Assembly: GCA_014762645.1 (NCBI GenBank)
Contig: JABURP010000127.1
Location: 44,379 to 108,378 of the forward strand
Source: Crocinitomicaceae bacterium
Lineage (GTDB): Bacteria > Bacteroidota > Bacteroidia > Flavobacteriales_D > Crocinitomicaceae
Length of the DNA stretch: 64,000 nucleotides
Direction: 5' to 3'
Shown here: piece by piece, positions 33,862 to 43,737 of the stretch
How the letters are laid out: each line of letters begins with the position of its first letter
Numbering within the stretch: the first letter of the stretch is position 1
Notes under the pieces: model-generated
Databases searched by the model: none
What the model was told of the DNA's origin: nothing
Seen by the model: only the letters and a program-made list of their open reading frames with translations
Program-made: the position numbers and the translations under genes

Positions 33862-34344
33862 ATGGCACTTTATCAAATCAAAAAAGAACAGAAAATCCCG
33901 GTATCGGTAGAAGAACTATGGGAGTTTATTTCTTCTCCCAGAAACCTGGCTAAAATAACACCAGAGAAAATGAGGTTTGAGATAAAAACCAAAAACCTAC
34001 CTGAAAAAGTATATCCCGGATTGATCATTACGTATAAAGTAAGACCTATCGGCGGAATAAAAATGACTTGGGTTACTGAGATTACCCACGTATCCGAGTT
34101 CAATTACTTTGTAGATGAACAACGTAAGGGTCCGTATAAACTTTGGCATCACGAACATCATATCATTCCCGTTGATGGAGGCGTACTCATGAAAGATGTA
34201 ATCTCTTATATTCCTCCGTTTGGCTTTTTGGGAAGAATTGCAAATAAGTTATTCATTCAAAAGCAGCTGAATGAGATCTTTGAATTCCGGGAAAAATCCC
34301 TGGAAAATATTTTTGGGCATAATAATAAAGTAAAGGTCTCATGA
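33862..34344 (+). CDS. SRPBCC-family (START/Bet v 1-like) ligand-binding protein
   Basis: 160 residues from the ATG at 33862 (MALYQIKKEQKIPVSVEELW). An in-frame ATG at 33835 adds a hydrophobic stretch that does not belong to the family. The helix-grip pattern is visible: VEELWEFISSPRNLAKITPE, then TWVTEITHVSEFNYFVDEQRKGPY in parts, and LMKDVISYIPPFGFLG before the long C-terminal helix. Its stop overlaps the photolyase start by 4 bp (ATGA). This SRPBCC-photolyase pairing is common in Bacteroidota and hints at a role alongside light repair, but the ligand is unknown. Confidence 0.88.
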   Translation: MALYQIKKEQKIPVSVEELWEFISSPRNLAKITPEKMRFEIKTKNLPEKVYPGLIITYKVRPIGGIKMTWVTEITHVSEFNYFVDEQRKGPYKLWHHEHHIIPVDGGVLMKDVISYIPPFGFLGRIANKLFIQKQLNEIFEFREKSLENIFGHNNKVKVS

Positions 34345-35612
34345 AAGTATCTGTTTTTTGGTTCAGAAGAGATTTACGCCTGGAAGACAATGTTGGTTTA
34401 CATCATGCCTTAAAATCCGGAATGCCAATAGTCCCCATTTTTATATTTGATGAAAATATTCTGGATGACTTGCCGGTGGATGATCCAAGGGTAAACTTCA
34501 TTTATGACGAACTAAAAGAAATTCACATCCGGCTGCAACGCTTTGATAGTGGGTTACATATTTTTTACGGTCAACCGATTGACATTTGGGAACAAATAGT
34601 TGATCAATTTGAAATTGCTCAAGTCTTTTGTAATAGAGATTACGAACCATACGCGCATAAAAGAGATGCTGAGGTGGAAGAATTTCTACAGAGTAAGGGA
34701 ATTCAACTCAAGCAGTATAAAGACCAGGTCATTTTTGAAGAATTTGATGTCGTAAAGGATGATGGTACACCATATACGGTTTACACTCCTTACATGAAAA
34801 AATGGAAAACGACCTATGCTGAAAATCCACCTAAAAAATTATCAGCTAATAATTACAACCATCTTTATCCTGGCGTAAAACCATTCCCAACAAAACAAGC
34901 ATTGAATATTAAGGATTCTGGTATCAAGGTGCTGCCTGCAGATTTCTCCAGGTTAAAAAATTACCAAAAAAACCGTGACATACCTGAGTTTGACACAACT
35001 GGTTTAGGTCCACATTTGAGGTTTGGCACCGTAAGTATTCGTAAAATATTTGAAATGCTGGGGGATAAACATGAAACCTTTCAAAATGAATTAATCTGGC
35101 GAGAGTTTTTTATGCAGATCCTATTTCATTATCCAAAATCTGTTAAGCAAAACTTTAAACGAAAGTATGACCAGGTAGATTGGCGGAATAATACTTCAGA
35201 ATTTGAAAAATGGTGCCAGGGGAAAACGGGTTATCCCATGGTGGATGCAGGGATGCGCCAGTTGAATGAAACGGGATATATGCATGGAAGGGCACGGATG
35301 ATTACAGCAAGTTTTTTAGTCAAACATTTACTGGTAGATTGGCGCTGGGGTGAAGCCTACTTTGCAAAAAAACTGTTGGATTTTGAACTCGCATCAAACG
35401 TTGGTAACTGGCAATGGGTAGCAGGCACAGGATGTGATGCAGCACCCTATTTCCGCATCTTTAATCCAATCGAACAGCAAAAGAAATTTGATCCTAAAAA
35501 ACTTTATATCAATAAGTGGATTCCTGAACTGGAGAAAAAATCTTATCCCAAACCCATGGTAGAACACAAAATTGCTCGTGAACGTTGCTTAAAAGCTTAT
35601 AGGATAAATTAA
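34341..35612 (+). CDS. phrB: Cryptochrome/DNA photolyase family protein
   Basis: 423 residues. The N-terminal Rossmann domain (SVFWFRRDLRLEDNVGLHHAL) holds the antenna site. The C-terminal FAD domain has TGLGPHLRFGTVSIRKIF, ELIWREFFMQILFHYP, KWCQGKTGYPMVDAGMRQL, GYMHGRARMITASFLVKHL, DWRWGEAYFAKKLLDFELAS and NVGNWQWVAGTGCDAAPYFR, all hallmarks of class I CPD photolyases and close relatives. It is translationally coupled to the upstream SRPBCC gene. A repair function is more likely than a purely signalling one, but a cryptochrome role cannot be excluded by eye. Confidence 0.95.
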   Translation: MKVSVFWFRRDLRLEDNVGLHHALKSGMPIVPIFIFDENILDDLPVDDPRVNFIYDELKEIHIRLQRFDSGLHIFYGQPIDIWEQIVDQFEIAQVFCNRDYEPYAHKRDAEVEEFLQSKGIQLKQYKDQVIFEEFDVVKDDGTPYTVYTPYMKKWKTTYAENPPKKLSANNYNHLYPGVKPFPTKQALNIKDSGIKVLPADFSRLKNYQKNRDIPEFDTTGLGPHLRFGTVSIRKIFEMLGDKHETFQNELIWREFFMQILFHYPKSVKQNFKRKYDQVDWRNNTSEFEKWCQGKTGYPMVDAGMRQLNETGYMHGRARMITASFLVKHLLVDWRWGEAYFAKKLLDFELASNVGNWQWVAGTGCDAAPYFRIFNPIEQQKKFDPKKLYINKWIPELEKKSYPKPMVEHKIARERCLKAYRIN

Positions 35613-35670
35613 CTGTTTTTAGGAGGTAATTTATTGGTGTTGAGCTGTTTTTTCGTATCTTATAGATAAG

Positions 35671-36012
35671 ATGAGCACACAAAATGAACATACCATGTAT
35701 AGCGATAAAACTCTTGTAGAAGCAATAAAAGAGTACGAGCAACAGGGGTATAAGATTGAATTTAAGCTAACAGAGAAATGCCTCCAGGATGTCGGTTCTG
35801 GTAAAGAATATGATCCTCAAAGTTTTTCTATAGTTGGCGTACACAGATTTGACGGTATGACCAATATTGATGATGAGGCCGTACTGTACGTTATTGAAGC
35901 GGATGAAGGTAAAACAAAAGGATTATTGATAGATGCCTATGGAGCTTATTCAGACTCCTTGTCATTTGAAATGATTCAAAAGTTGGCTACGCATCACAAC
36001 GATAGCAATTAA
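35671..36012 (+). CDS. Small conserved protein (family sometimes labelled phosphoribosylpyrophosphate synthetase)
   Basis: 113 residues; an alternative ATG at 35695 would give 105. The pattern (TLVEAIKEYEQQGYKIEF, then FSIVGVHRFDGMTN, VLYVIEADEGKTKGLLIDAY and GAYSDSLSFEMIQKL) is one I recognise from a family of about 100 residues in Bacteroidota. Members often carry the name phosphoribosylpyrophosphate synthetase, but the protein is far too short for that enzyme and lacks its motifs. No activity is proposed. It overlaps the next gene tail-to-tail by 4 bp. Confidence 0.8.
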   Translation: MSTQNEHTMYSDKTLVEAIKEYEQQGYKIEFKLTEKCLQDVGSGKEYDPQSFSIVGVHRFDGMTNIDDEAVLYVIEADEGKTKGLLIDAYGAYSDSLSFEMIQKLATHHNDSN

Positions 36013-37712
36013 TCGGAGACAAATTCAATTTCTATTCTTCTGTTAATATCGCGGCCCCATTTGTACCGGTTAGGTGCAATAGGATTTTCTGATCCCCAAC
36101 CTTGATGATATAAACGACTTTCTGAAATGCCATTGGCAATCAGGTACTCGTATACAGCTTTAGCACGTTGCTGTGATAGAACCTTATTGTTTTCTTCAAT
36201 ACCAGAAGCATCAGTATAGCCATTGATCATAATCTTGACATACTTGTGTTCATTAAGGTAATTGATAAGTTCGTTGAGTACAACAAGACCATAACTATCA
36301 CCTGGAATTTCAGCACTGGATGAATTGAAAATTAGCGAATCTATGATATAGGTACTGCCCATATCCTGACTGTCCACGTTGCTTAAGAAATAGGACAGAT
36401 ACGATTTTTCCATATCTTCTGGATTGAAGACATTCGGATTCGAATAAATATCTTCATTCACCAGATTGTCACCACCATGTACAGTTTTGTTGAGAATCTT
36501 TATTTCAATTCTTCGGTTTCCTTCTCGGGTTGAACGATACCTGTTACTGTAGATCGGTTTTTTAGGACCATATCCGGCATAAGAAATCCGTTCTGGAGAA
36601 TAGCCGGAAGCAATTAGGTGATCGTAAACAAACTTGGCCCGGTTCTTAGAAATTGCCACATTTTTGGCATAGGAGCCCGAGTTGTCTGTATATCCACCTA
36701 CCTCAATAACCAAATTGGGATCCTGATCAAGTGCTTTCTTAAGGTTTACTATATCTGGATTAGAAGAAATTCTGGGGAATGTAGATTTACCCGGACCGAA
36801 ATTCACATTATACAATACAATATCAAACCCAATAGGGATTGCCTCCGGAACAACAACCAGGTGTTCAATTTCAATATGAAGTTGACTACTGTCAATATTC
36901 TCCGGCATAGGCGGACACAAACATTGTTTCAACGAATCATTAATCATGAACTCTTCGTACGGCTGAAACTCTTTTATTCGCTCTCTTTGTGTTTGATATC
37001 TTGGGCTGGTATTGGCTCCGTCTGTACCCAAATCCCAGTAGTTTACAGCATCCCAACTGGAGTAGCCACAAAATTGCTTTAAAATCACTGCAGATATATA
37101 CCCGGAAGCATGCCATCCATTCCAGCAATGAAGATATACCGGACCAACATCATCTCTGGTTGCAGCTTCATAAGTCATTTTCAACATTTCATACACATGG
37201 GTTGAATCGTAATAATCATACTGATAGTAGTTGAACTTATTCCAACTCTCATTCACACAATTACACGTATCTCCCAAAGGTGATAATTCGAAGTTATTGC
37301 GGTACAGGTAAACTCCAGCTGAAAATCCCTCCTGACATAATCCATGCATACCATCTAAAGGAAGTGGGTTTTGATTTTTGCGCTTGTCAGTTTTGTGAAA
37401 GTAATTGTTAGCGCCACCTCTGTAGGCAACTCCGTGAAGTACTGGACGTAAATTCCGCGTACCGTATAGACTGTCAAAACCATCCCCTTTATTATTGGTG
37501 ATCTTGTACATCAGGTCCGTCTCTACATATCGTTGCTTGTAAAAATTATAATCCAACTTTACTTTGCCTTCTACCGCTAAGAGGGAGTCATAATTTATAT
37601 GTTGATTGGAATCAACCAATACGTACGCACCAAGACCAACCCGTACCGTATCCTTTTGAGAGAATACAAGTCCGGAAGTAAGTAGTAATATTCCCAAGAG
37701 CCACTTCATCAT
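36009..37712 (-). CDS. Protein-tyrosine-phosphatase-like domain fused to two OmpA domains
   Basis: 567 residues from the ATG at 37712; a GTG just upstream and an ATG just downstream are also possible. The signal peptide ends LTSGLVFSQ. The N-terminal third (about 60-255) resembles a dual-specificity phosphatase: GVAYRGGANN, GVYLYRNN, and a P-loop-like VYLHCWNGWHASG. In this loop Cys197 is kept, but the position of the invariant Arg in HCxxGxxRS/T is Ala203. Two OmpA peptidoglycan-binding domains follow (about 300-410, GYTDNSGSYAKNVAISKNRA; about 455-566, GYTDASGIEENNKVLSQQRA). They anchor it to the cell wall in the periplasm. The phosphatase-like part is more probably a binding domain than an enzyme. 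Confidence 0.82.
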   Translation of the reverse strand: MMKWLLGILLLTSGLVFSQKDTVRVGLGAYVLVDSNQHINYDSLLAVEGKVKLDYNFYKQRYVETDLMYKITNNKGDGFDSLYGTRNLRPVLHGVAYRGGANNYFHKTDKRKNQNPLPLDGMHGLCQEGFSAGVYLYRNNFELSPLGDTCNCVNESWNKFNYYQYDYYDSTHVYEMLKMTYEAATRDDVGPVYLHCWNGWHASGYISAVILKQFCGYSSWDAVNYWDLGTDGANTSPRYQTQRERIKEFQPYEEFMINDSLKQCLCPPMPENIDSSQLHIEIEHLVVVPEAIPIGFDIVLYNVNFGPGKSTFPRISSNPDIVNLKKALDQDPNLVIEVGGYTDNSGSYAKNVAISKNRAKFVYDHLIASGYSPERISYAGYGPKKPIYSNRYRSTREGNRRIEIKILNKTVHGGDNLVNEDIYSNPNVFNPEDMEKSYLSYFLSNVDSQDMGSTYIIDSLIFNSSSAEIPGDSYGLVVLNELINYLNEHKYVKIMINGYTDASGIEENNKVLSQQRAKAVYEYLIANGISESRLYHQGWGSENPIAPNRYKWGRDINRRIEIEFVSD

Positions 37713-37879
37713 CACAAATTTACATCCCTTCCTTTCCTTAACAGCAAAGGTCGTGCTAAAGTTTTACACAGCTTTTTATTCGTAATCCCCGCAAAATTAT
37801 TCGTTATTTTTCAATCAATCAAATTGTTTCTACAGCAACCAAAGAAAATTTCGGAACAGATATCGCGTTTTTCGTCGTA

Positions 37880-38473
37880 CTAGGATAACATACCTTGCAC
37901 CGACAACATCTTTTTGACATATTTCCCGATAATATCAAATTCGAGATTTACACGGGTTCCTTTTTTTAAGTGCTTGAAGTTTGTGTGTTCAAGTGTAAAC
38001 GGGATAATATGCACTGAAAATAACCTGGCTTCTGATTGCACCACTGTTAAACTAACACCATTAACTGTTATGGATCCTTTGGCAACTGTGACTTCGTCGA
38101 AATCATAGTGAAATACGAATTCCTTGCTTCCATCCATATCAATAATATCTACGCATTCAGCAGTCGTATCTACATGCCCCTGAACAATATGGCCGTCCAG
38201 TCGTCCTCCCATTTGCATACAACGTTCAACATTGACCTCATCCCCGATTTCTAAATCTCCGAGGTTAGTTTTTTTTAATGTTTCGTCAATGGCAGTTACC
38301 GTATAGTTGTTACCAGAAATTCCAACTATAGTGAGACAACAGCCATTATGGGCAACGCTCTGATCTATTTTTAACTCTTGGGTAAAAGGACAGCTAAATG
38401 TGAAGTGGGTATTGCTTCCTTCGCTCTCTATTTTTTCAACTTTCGCAAGTGCTTCGATTATTCCTGTAAACAT
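37880..38473 (-). CDS. ribE: Riboflavin synthase, alpha chain
   Basis: 197 residues. It joins two 6,7-dimethyl-8-ribityllumazine molecules to make riboflavin. The N-terminus MFTGIIEALAKVEKI is the family hallmark. Two lumazine-binding repeats follow: SVAHNGCCLTIVGI with MQMGGRLDGHIVQGHVD in the first half, and GSITVNGVSLTVVQ with FTLEHTNFKHLKKGTRVNLE in the second. It starts 3 bp after a large T9SS type B gene, so it may be transcribed from that gene's promoter. The two functions are unrelated. Confidence 0.96.
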   Translation of the reverse strand: MFTGIIEALAKVEKIESEGSNTHFTFSCPFTQELKIDQSVAHNGCCLTIVGISGNNYTVTAIDETLKKTNLGDLEIGDEVNVERCMQMGGRLDGHIVQGHVDTTAECVDIIDMDGSKEFVFHYDFDEVTVAKGSITVNGVSLTVVQSEARLFSVHIIPFTLEHTNFKHLKKGTRVNLEFDIIGKYVKKMLSVQGMLS

Positions 38474-38476
38474 GAA

Positions 38477-41107
38477 TTAGTGCGAATTAATTATGTGGAT
38501 GTTTCCCTGAAACTCTCTGGGAACTAAACCAGCTAATTTAATCTCATAAACGATTACTTTATAAAAGTAAACTCCATCATTACACTTTTTACCATTTAGA
38601 TTGTAACCGTTCCAATTAATGTCCGGGTCAGTAGTTTCAAAAACCAAATCTCCCCAACGGTTAAAAACCTGAAGATCTATGTGGTCAACGAATTTATACG
38701 GTAGTATGGGGTGGTAAAGATCATTCACTCCAGACCCATCCGGAGTAAACACATTAGGTAATTCATATAAACCGTCGCAATTGTCTATACAGGCAATGTT
38801 AGAAGGGTCAGATTCATTCCCGTACTGAGCGGAATCTACCGCAGTGACATAATAACAGCCGGCGATACTGCCTCTGTCTGCGTGAGTAAAACTCGTGTCA
38901 AGCGCCGAATTAAAAGAAGTTAAGAAGATAAGACTATCGCCTTCAAATGGTGCAAAATATAGGTTATAACTCATTACGTCATCCGCACATGAGTTATTCG
39001 GATTTGTCCAGCTGAGGTAAGTTTCTTCAAGTTCACAATCTCCGTCAATTGAGATCACAGGTGGACAAGGAGGCGTTAAATCTACCGGGATATCGCACAC
39101 TTCTTGCGACCAATTTTCCAAAGGATTGGCAATTCCAGAGGAAGTATATCCACCGATTGTCTTGATCTTATAGCAGTATTCAGCACCATTAACTAATCCG
39201 GTATCTATATATCCAATTGAATTTGTAGTACCAATTAAATTAAACACTGTACTTCCAGGTGATGTTTCCCGGTATACTTCATAAGTATTATTGGTCCATG
39301 GGATGGCTTCCACCCAATTCAACTCAATTTGATTGTCATTAGGAGTTGTGGTTAAATAAATAGACGAAGCTGTTAATGAAGATCCAATTAGCAGATTGTC
39401 ACTGTATAATTCAACTCTGTAGGTGTAAGGGTTATTCTCTGTATCCAAACCGGTATCTTCAAAAGTAGTATCCGGATTTATTATGGATGCTTGCTGCGGC
39501 GTAGTAAGAACCAATGTCTCCGCTCCTTGATATCCTTCAATACGGTAGAGCTGATAATGGTATGGACCGGGAAACGTGGTTGTGTTTAATTCTTTAGGAT
39601 AGGACCATTTTACTGTATCTGTACCTACAGCAGGGTCAGTTGTATTGATAGAAACATTCGTTAAAACCGGAATTTCAAAATTTAAATGCTCACAATCCAC
39701 ATTAGACAGACAACTTTCAACACCACTGGTTGTAACGGCTGTCACTAGATAACAGTATTCATTACCCACTACCAGTCCACTGTTGTCCACAAAACTATTG
39801 GTAGTTGACGTTCCGATTAGTTCATACCCAATAGATCCTGCCGCACCTGGCGAACAACAGGTTTCATCAGCCAGGGTTAAGGAATCAAGGTTTCGATAAA
39901 TATTATAATGATCGATATTTCCGCAAATGGAAGGATCCCAATTGATGGTCATAGTGCTGCCGGTTGGAGTAACCACCACATTTTGAACAGGTGGTATATT
40001 TACTTTAATTCGGAAGGTTGAAAGATCTTCAAGGGGCACTATCGGATCATCATCCACTGCATGAATGATAACTGTGTAATAGGAATTACTGGCTTCTTCA
40101 CATCCCGGAGCCCATTGAAAATGTCCAACAGCTGTATCTACAGCAACCGAATCTACGAATATGGCAGGGTTGTTTCCAACATTGAAAACAGCTCCGGTGG
40201 CAGTAACCGTAACTACATCTCCCGGATTTGGATCATGCGCAACAAAAGGAATATCTACAACAGTTCCTGCAAAAACACAGGTGTCAACCACATCTTCTAT
40301 TATTGGGGGATCATTATTACATGCGCGAACGGTAAGCTGCATATCCTGGATTACCGAGCCAACATAAAAGCCATTCCGCCACTCTGAAATTCGGATAGCA
40401 AGGTTATACTCACCTTGAAATTGCGGTGCATCCCAGCATAAAGTACCCGATACTGGGTCAATCGTCATAATTCCACCTCCAACTTCATCCGGGTATCGAT
40501 AAATTTCGGGTATCGCCATCTCAAGGCAATCTTCACCACGACACGGCACCAACGAATAACTCAAGCTATCACCGTCAGGGTCATACGCCGAAAGGTTATA
40601 ACAGTATAATTTATTTTGACACGCAAACTCTGGGCAGGGGCAATCCTCAATAACAAGTGAATTGTTCGGCGTACCGATAAATGGAGAGATAATTAATTCG
40701 GTTTGAATGCAGAAAACTTTATCAACGGAGTTAGTAATGTTTAGAACCCCGGCATTCCTGTTGGGGTCTTCTACTGAAATAATGTATGAAGCCGGCCCGG
40801 TAAATGTGTGACTTCCTATGTACGTATTGATCTGAACATCATAATTTGGGTCAAAATCTATACTTTGCCTGGGAATAGTATCTACAGTTCCATCTCCCCA
40901 ATTCACCTCAAGTTCAGGTCGGTCTGCATCACTGGATGTTTTCGTACAGGTCTTGATCGTAAATTCATAAGTGTTACCGCTAATATGAACGTAAGTTATT
41001 GAACCAGAACGGTTATGCGTAGCGTTTGCACCAAATGCCCACAACACAATCAAAAGGGTATATGTAATGTTCCGTATCAATTTTTGACGATAAACTTTTA
41101 TTCTCAA
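38477..41107 (-). CDS. Secreted multidomain protein with fibronectin-type domains and T9SS type B C-terminal domain
   Basis: 876 residues. An N-terminal signal sequence ends near GANA, and the next part THNRSGSITYVHISGNTYEF is the start of a domain I know from many Bacteroidota T9SS proteins. A cadherin/Ig-like stretch (about 265-370) and several fibronectin type III-like modules follow (about 375-470, 480-580, 585-670, 680-775). They carry motifs such as YCYLVTAVTTSGVES, YCYKIKTIGGY and CYYVTAVDSAQYGNESDPSN. The C-terminal sorting domain has ELPNVFTPDGSGVNDLY and VFNRWGDLVFET. It should be displayed or released at the surface. Role unknown. Confidence 0.92.
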   Translation of the reverse strand: MRIKVYRQKLIRNITYTLLIVLWAFGANATHNRSGSITYVHISGNTYEFTIKTCTKTSSDADRPELEVNWGDGTVDTIPRQSIDFDPNYDVQINTYIGSHTFTGPASYIISVEDPNRNAGVLNITNSVDKVFCIQTELIISPFIGTPNNSLVIEDCPCPEFACQNKLYCYNLSAYDPDGDSLSYSLVPCRGEDCLEMAIPEIYRYPDEVGGGIMTIDPVSGTLCWDAPQFQGEYNLAIRISEWRNGFYVGSVIQDMQLTVRACNNDPPIIEDVVDTCVFAGTVVDIPFVAHDPNPGDVVTVTATGAVFNVGNNPAIFVDSVAVDTAVGHFQWAPGCEEASNSYYTVIIHAVDDDPIVPLEDLSTFRIKVNIPPVQNVVVTPTGSTMTINWDPSICGNIDHYNIYRNLDSLTLADETCCSPGAAGSIGYELIGTSTTNSFVDNSGLVVGNEYCYLVTAVTTSGVESCLSNVDCEHLNFEIPVLTNVSINTTDPAVGTDTVKWSYPKELNTTTFPGPYHYQLYRIEGYQGAETLVLTTPQQASIINPDTTFEDTGLDTENNPYTYRVELYSDNLLIGSSLTASSIYLTTTPNDNQIELNWVEAIPWTNNTYEVYRETSPGSTVFNLIGTTNSIGYIDTGLVNGAEYCYKIKTIGGYTSSGIANPLENWSQEVCDIPVDLTPPCPPVISIDGDCELEETYLSWTNPNNSCADDVMSYNLYFAPFEGDSLIFLTSFNSALDTSFTHADRGSIAGCYYVTAVDSAQYGNESDPSNIACIDNCDGLYELPNVFTPDGSGVNDLYHPILPYKFVDHIDLQVFNRWGDLVFETTDPDINWNGYNLNGKKCNDGVYFYKVIVYEIKLAGLVPREFQGNIHIINSH

Positions 41108-41283
41108 GCCGTAGCCGGACTACCAAAGGTACAAAAATCATGAGCTGTACCCTATAGAAACAACGCAAAAAGAGAGCGTTTAGTTGAACGAACATCAAAT
41201 TTATATTTTTAAGTCTCCGAGAGGGATCACTAATTTCATAGAGGATAAAAAAAAGACTAACTTTAACCGCAAATTTTTCATAC

Positions 41284-42690
41284 ATGGTTTTATATCCGGA
41301 ATATCACAAAGACATACAAAGTAACAACACAGTTTATCTTATTCGAAGCACGAAAGATTTATCTGATTTAAAGCTGTCGCAAAAACAAATCAAATACATT
41401 GAGAAAGGCCTGAAAGATGGCGGATCTTGTACGATAAACAATTACGGAAAATTTCTTGGGGTAATGAAACCAGGCAAATTAAAACAGCCTGCTGATCGTG
41501 AGGCAATTCGTAAGTTCGGAGCTTCAGTTTATGATGAAGTTGCGAAGGTCTGTGACAAAATACAGGTGGAAAGTGATTCTGCTGATGCCATTGAGCTTTT
41601 CCTTGAAGGGTTTTGTTTGGCTTCCTACTCATTCGATAAATATTTCACTAAAAAGAAAGAGAGAGTACTCAAAGGTGTGTACACTTCCAATGCAAAAGTC
41701 AATGTTGAAGATGTTCAGCATATAGTTGATGCTACCTGTTGGGCTAGAACATTGGTGAATGAACCAGTTTCTTATTTGAATTCACCGCAACTAAGTAAGG
41801 ATATTGAAGCAAAATGTGTAGATACGGATATCAAGGTTGAAGTTTTTGAAAAGCAAAAGATTGAAAGTCTGAAAATGGGTGGATTGCTCGCCGTAAATAA
41901 AGGGTCAGTAGATCCTCCCACTTTTACGATAATGGAGTGGAAGCCGAAGAACGCAAAGAATAAGAAACCTATTGTCCTGGTGGGTAAAGGAATAGTCTAT
42001 GATACAGGAGGATTGAGTCTGAAGCCCACGGCCAATTCAATGGATTTTATGAAGAGTGATATGGGGGGCGCGGCTGCAATGGTAGCAACTACTTATGCAG
42101 CATGCAAACTTAAAATCCCGCTTCACATCATCACCTTAATCCCTTCTACTGACAACAGGCCAGGAGGGAATGCTTATGCACCGGGAGACGTAATAACTAT
42201 GTTCAACGGAATGAGCGTGGAAGTGTTAAATACAGATGCTGAAGGAAGAATGGCCCTCGCAGATGCGCTTTCGTATGGAAATAAATATAAACCGGAGCTT
42301 GTAATTGATGCAGCAACGCTGACAGGAGCGGCAGCAAGAGCAATTGGAACCATGGCGTCGTGCGTAATGGGGAATGCAAAGGATGAAGAAATTAATGCAA
42401 TGATTGAGGCCGGTGATGCTACCTACGACCGTGTTGTGAAATTCCCTTTTTGGGATGAATACAAAGAAGAATTAAAATCTACAATAGCCGACATTAAAAA
42501 TTTGGGCGGTCCAAATGCGGGAATGATCACTGCCGGAAAGTTTTTAGAGCATTTTACAGATTATCCGTTTATTCATCTGGATATTGCGGGGCCCGCATTT
42601 TTTCATAAAAAGGACAGTTACAGAGGACAGGGTGGAACTGGAGCAGGTGTTAGGTTATTAGTAGAGTTCTTAAAAAGAAAGGCAAAATAA
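41284..42690 (+). CDS. Leucyl aminopeptidase, M17 family
   Basis: 468 residues. The C-terminal catalytic domain has all the two-metal ligands: VGKGIVYDTGGLSLKP (Lys235, Asp240), MKSDMGGAAAM (Asp259) and NTDAEGRMALADAL (Asp318, Glu320), the family signature. The N-terminal macro-like domain is more diverged. It removes N-terminal residues from peptides in the cytoplasm. Its stop codon shares a base with the pdxA start (TAATG), so the two are coupled. The 176 bp upstream separate it from the divergent T9SS protein gene. Confidence 0.95.
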   Translation: MVLYPEYHKDIQSNNTVYLIRSTKDLSDLKLSQKQIKYIEKGLKDGGSCTINNYGKFLGVMKPGKLKQPADREAIRKFGASVYDEVAKVCDKIQVESDSADAIELFLEGFCLASYSFDKYFTKKKERVLKGVYTSNAKVNVEDVQHIVDATCWARTLVNEPVSYLNSPQLSKDIEAKCVDTDIKVEVFEKQKIESLKMGGLLAVNKGSVDPPTFTIMEWKPKNAKNKKPIVLVGKGIVYDTGGLSLKPTANSMDFMKSDMGGAAAMVATTYAACKLKIPLHIITLIPSTDNRPGGNAYAPGDVITMFNGMSVEVLNTDAEGRMALADALSYGNKYKPELVIDAATLTGAAARAIGTMASCVMGNAKDEEINAMIEAGDATYDRVVKFPFWDEYKEELKSTIADIKNLGGPNAGMITAGKFLEHFTDYPFIHLDIAGPAFFHKKDSYRGQGGTGAGVRLLVEFLKRKAK

Positions 42691-43736
42691 TGAGTGATTT
42701 GATAAGAGTTGGAATTACTGTAGGAGATATTAATGGAGTTGGACTTGAGGTTATAATTAAAACCTTGCGTGATTCGTCGGTCTATAGTAATTCAATTCCC
42801 ATTATTTATGGATCTTCAAAGGCGATTACATTTCATAAAAATGCGTCTGATATTGAAGAATTCAATTTTATGGCAATTAAAGATGCTTCTGAAGCAAAGC
42901 CGAAGAAGATAAATGTGATCAACTGTTGGAAAGAGGAGGTTAATATCATCCTTGGAGAAAAAAATGCCAATGGAGGTAAATATGCGCTAAAATCATTAGA
43001 GGCAGCTACCGCAGATTTAAAGTCGGGAAAGGTAGATGTGCTGGTAACAGCTCCTATTAATAAAGACTGTGTAAAAGAAGCCGGGTTTGAATTTGCCGGA
43101 CATACGGAGTACCTTGCTCATCAGAGTGAAAAAGAAGATGTACTGATGTTTATGATTGCAGGAGATTTGCGAGTAGGTGTTGTAACAGGGCATATACCAC
43201 TGAAAGATGTTGCAGCCAATATTACGCAGGAAGCCGTGGAGAAAAAATTACGGATGATGCTGGAATCATTGCGCATGGATTTTCTCATTCCAAAACCACG
43301 TATTGCTGTGTTAGGGTTGAATCCGCATGCTGGTGATCGGGGAACCATTGGTCAGGAAGAAATTGATATAATCAATCCGGTTATTACAAAATTAAGAGAT
43401 GAAGGTGAACTCATTTACGGATCCTATTCGGCAGATGGTTTCTTCGGATCTTCAAATGTTAAAATATTTGATGCTATTCTCTCCATGTATCATGATCAGG
43501 GGCTGACTGGATTTAAGTCTATTTCATTTGATGAAGGGGTTAATTATACCGCCGGACTTCCTATTATCAGAACCTCTCCAGACCACGGAACTGCCTACGA
43601 TATAGCGGGAAAAGGAAAAGCTTCCGAGCGATCTTTTAGAAATGCTTATTTCCTGGCATGTGACGTTTATAGCAGAAGAAAACGGTATGCCGAATTGCAT
43701 GCAAATCCGTTGCAAAAGCAAACGGCTAAAAAATAG
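42690..43736 (+). CDS. pdxA: 4-hydroxythreonine-4-phosphate dehydrogenase
   Basis: 348 residues, vitamin B6 (pyridoxal phosphate) pathway. Motifs: VGITVGDINGVGLEVIIKTL (N-terminal GDxxGxGxE), VLVTAPINKDCVKEAGFEFAGHTEYLA (shown here as TAPINKD and GHTEYLA), the metal-binding LGLNPHAGDRGTIGQEE and MYHDQGLTGFKSISFDEGVN in parts (MYHDQGL, FDEGVN), and TSPDHGTAYDIAGKGKA. Length is near the family mean. It overlaps the aminopeptidase stop by 1 bp. A promoter for the next operon begins 2 bp after its own stop codon. Confidence 0.96.
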   Translation: MSDLIRVGITVGDINGVGLEVIIKTLRDSSVYSNSIPIIYGSSKAITFHKNASDIEEFNFMAIKDASEAKPKKINVINCWKEEVNIILGEKNANGGKYALKSLEAATADLKSGKVDVLVTAPINKDCVKEAGFEFAGHTEYLAHQSEKEDVLMFMIAGDLRVGVVTGHIPLKDVAANITQEAVEKKLRMMLESLRMDFLIPKPRIAVLGLNPHAGDRGTIGQEEIDIINPVITKLRDEGELIYGSYSADGFFGSSNVKIFDAILSMYHDQGLTGFKSISFDEGVNYTAGLPIIRTSPDHGTAYDIAGKGKASERSFRNAYFLACDVYSRRKRYAELHANPLQKQTAKK

Positions 43737-43737
43737 C

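Noticed and set aside
36618-37082. 154-codon plus-strand ORF opposite the OmpA fusion gene
   Set aside because: No signal or family features, and the opposite strand has clear OmpA and phosphatase-like domains.
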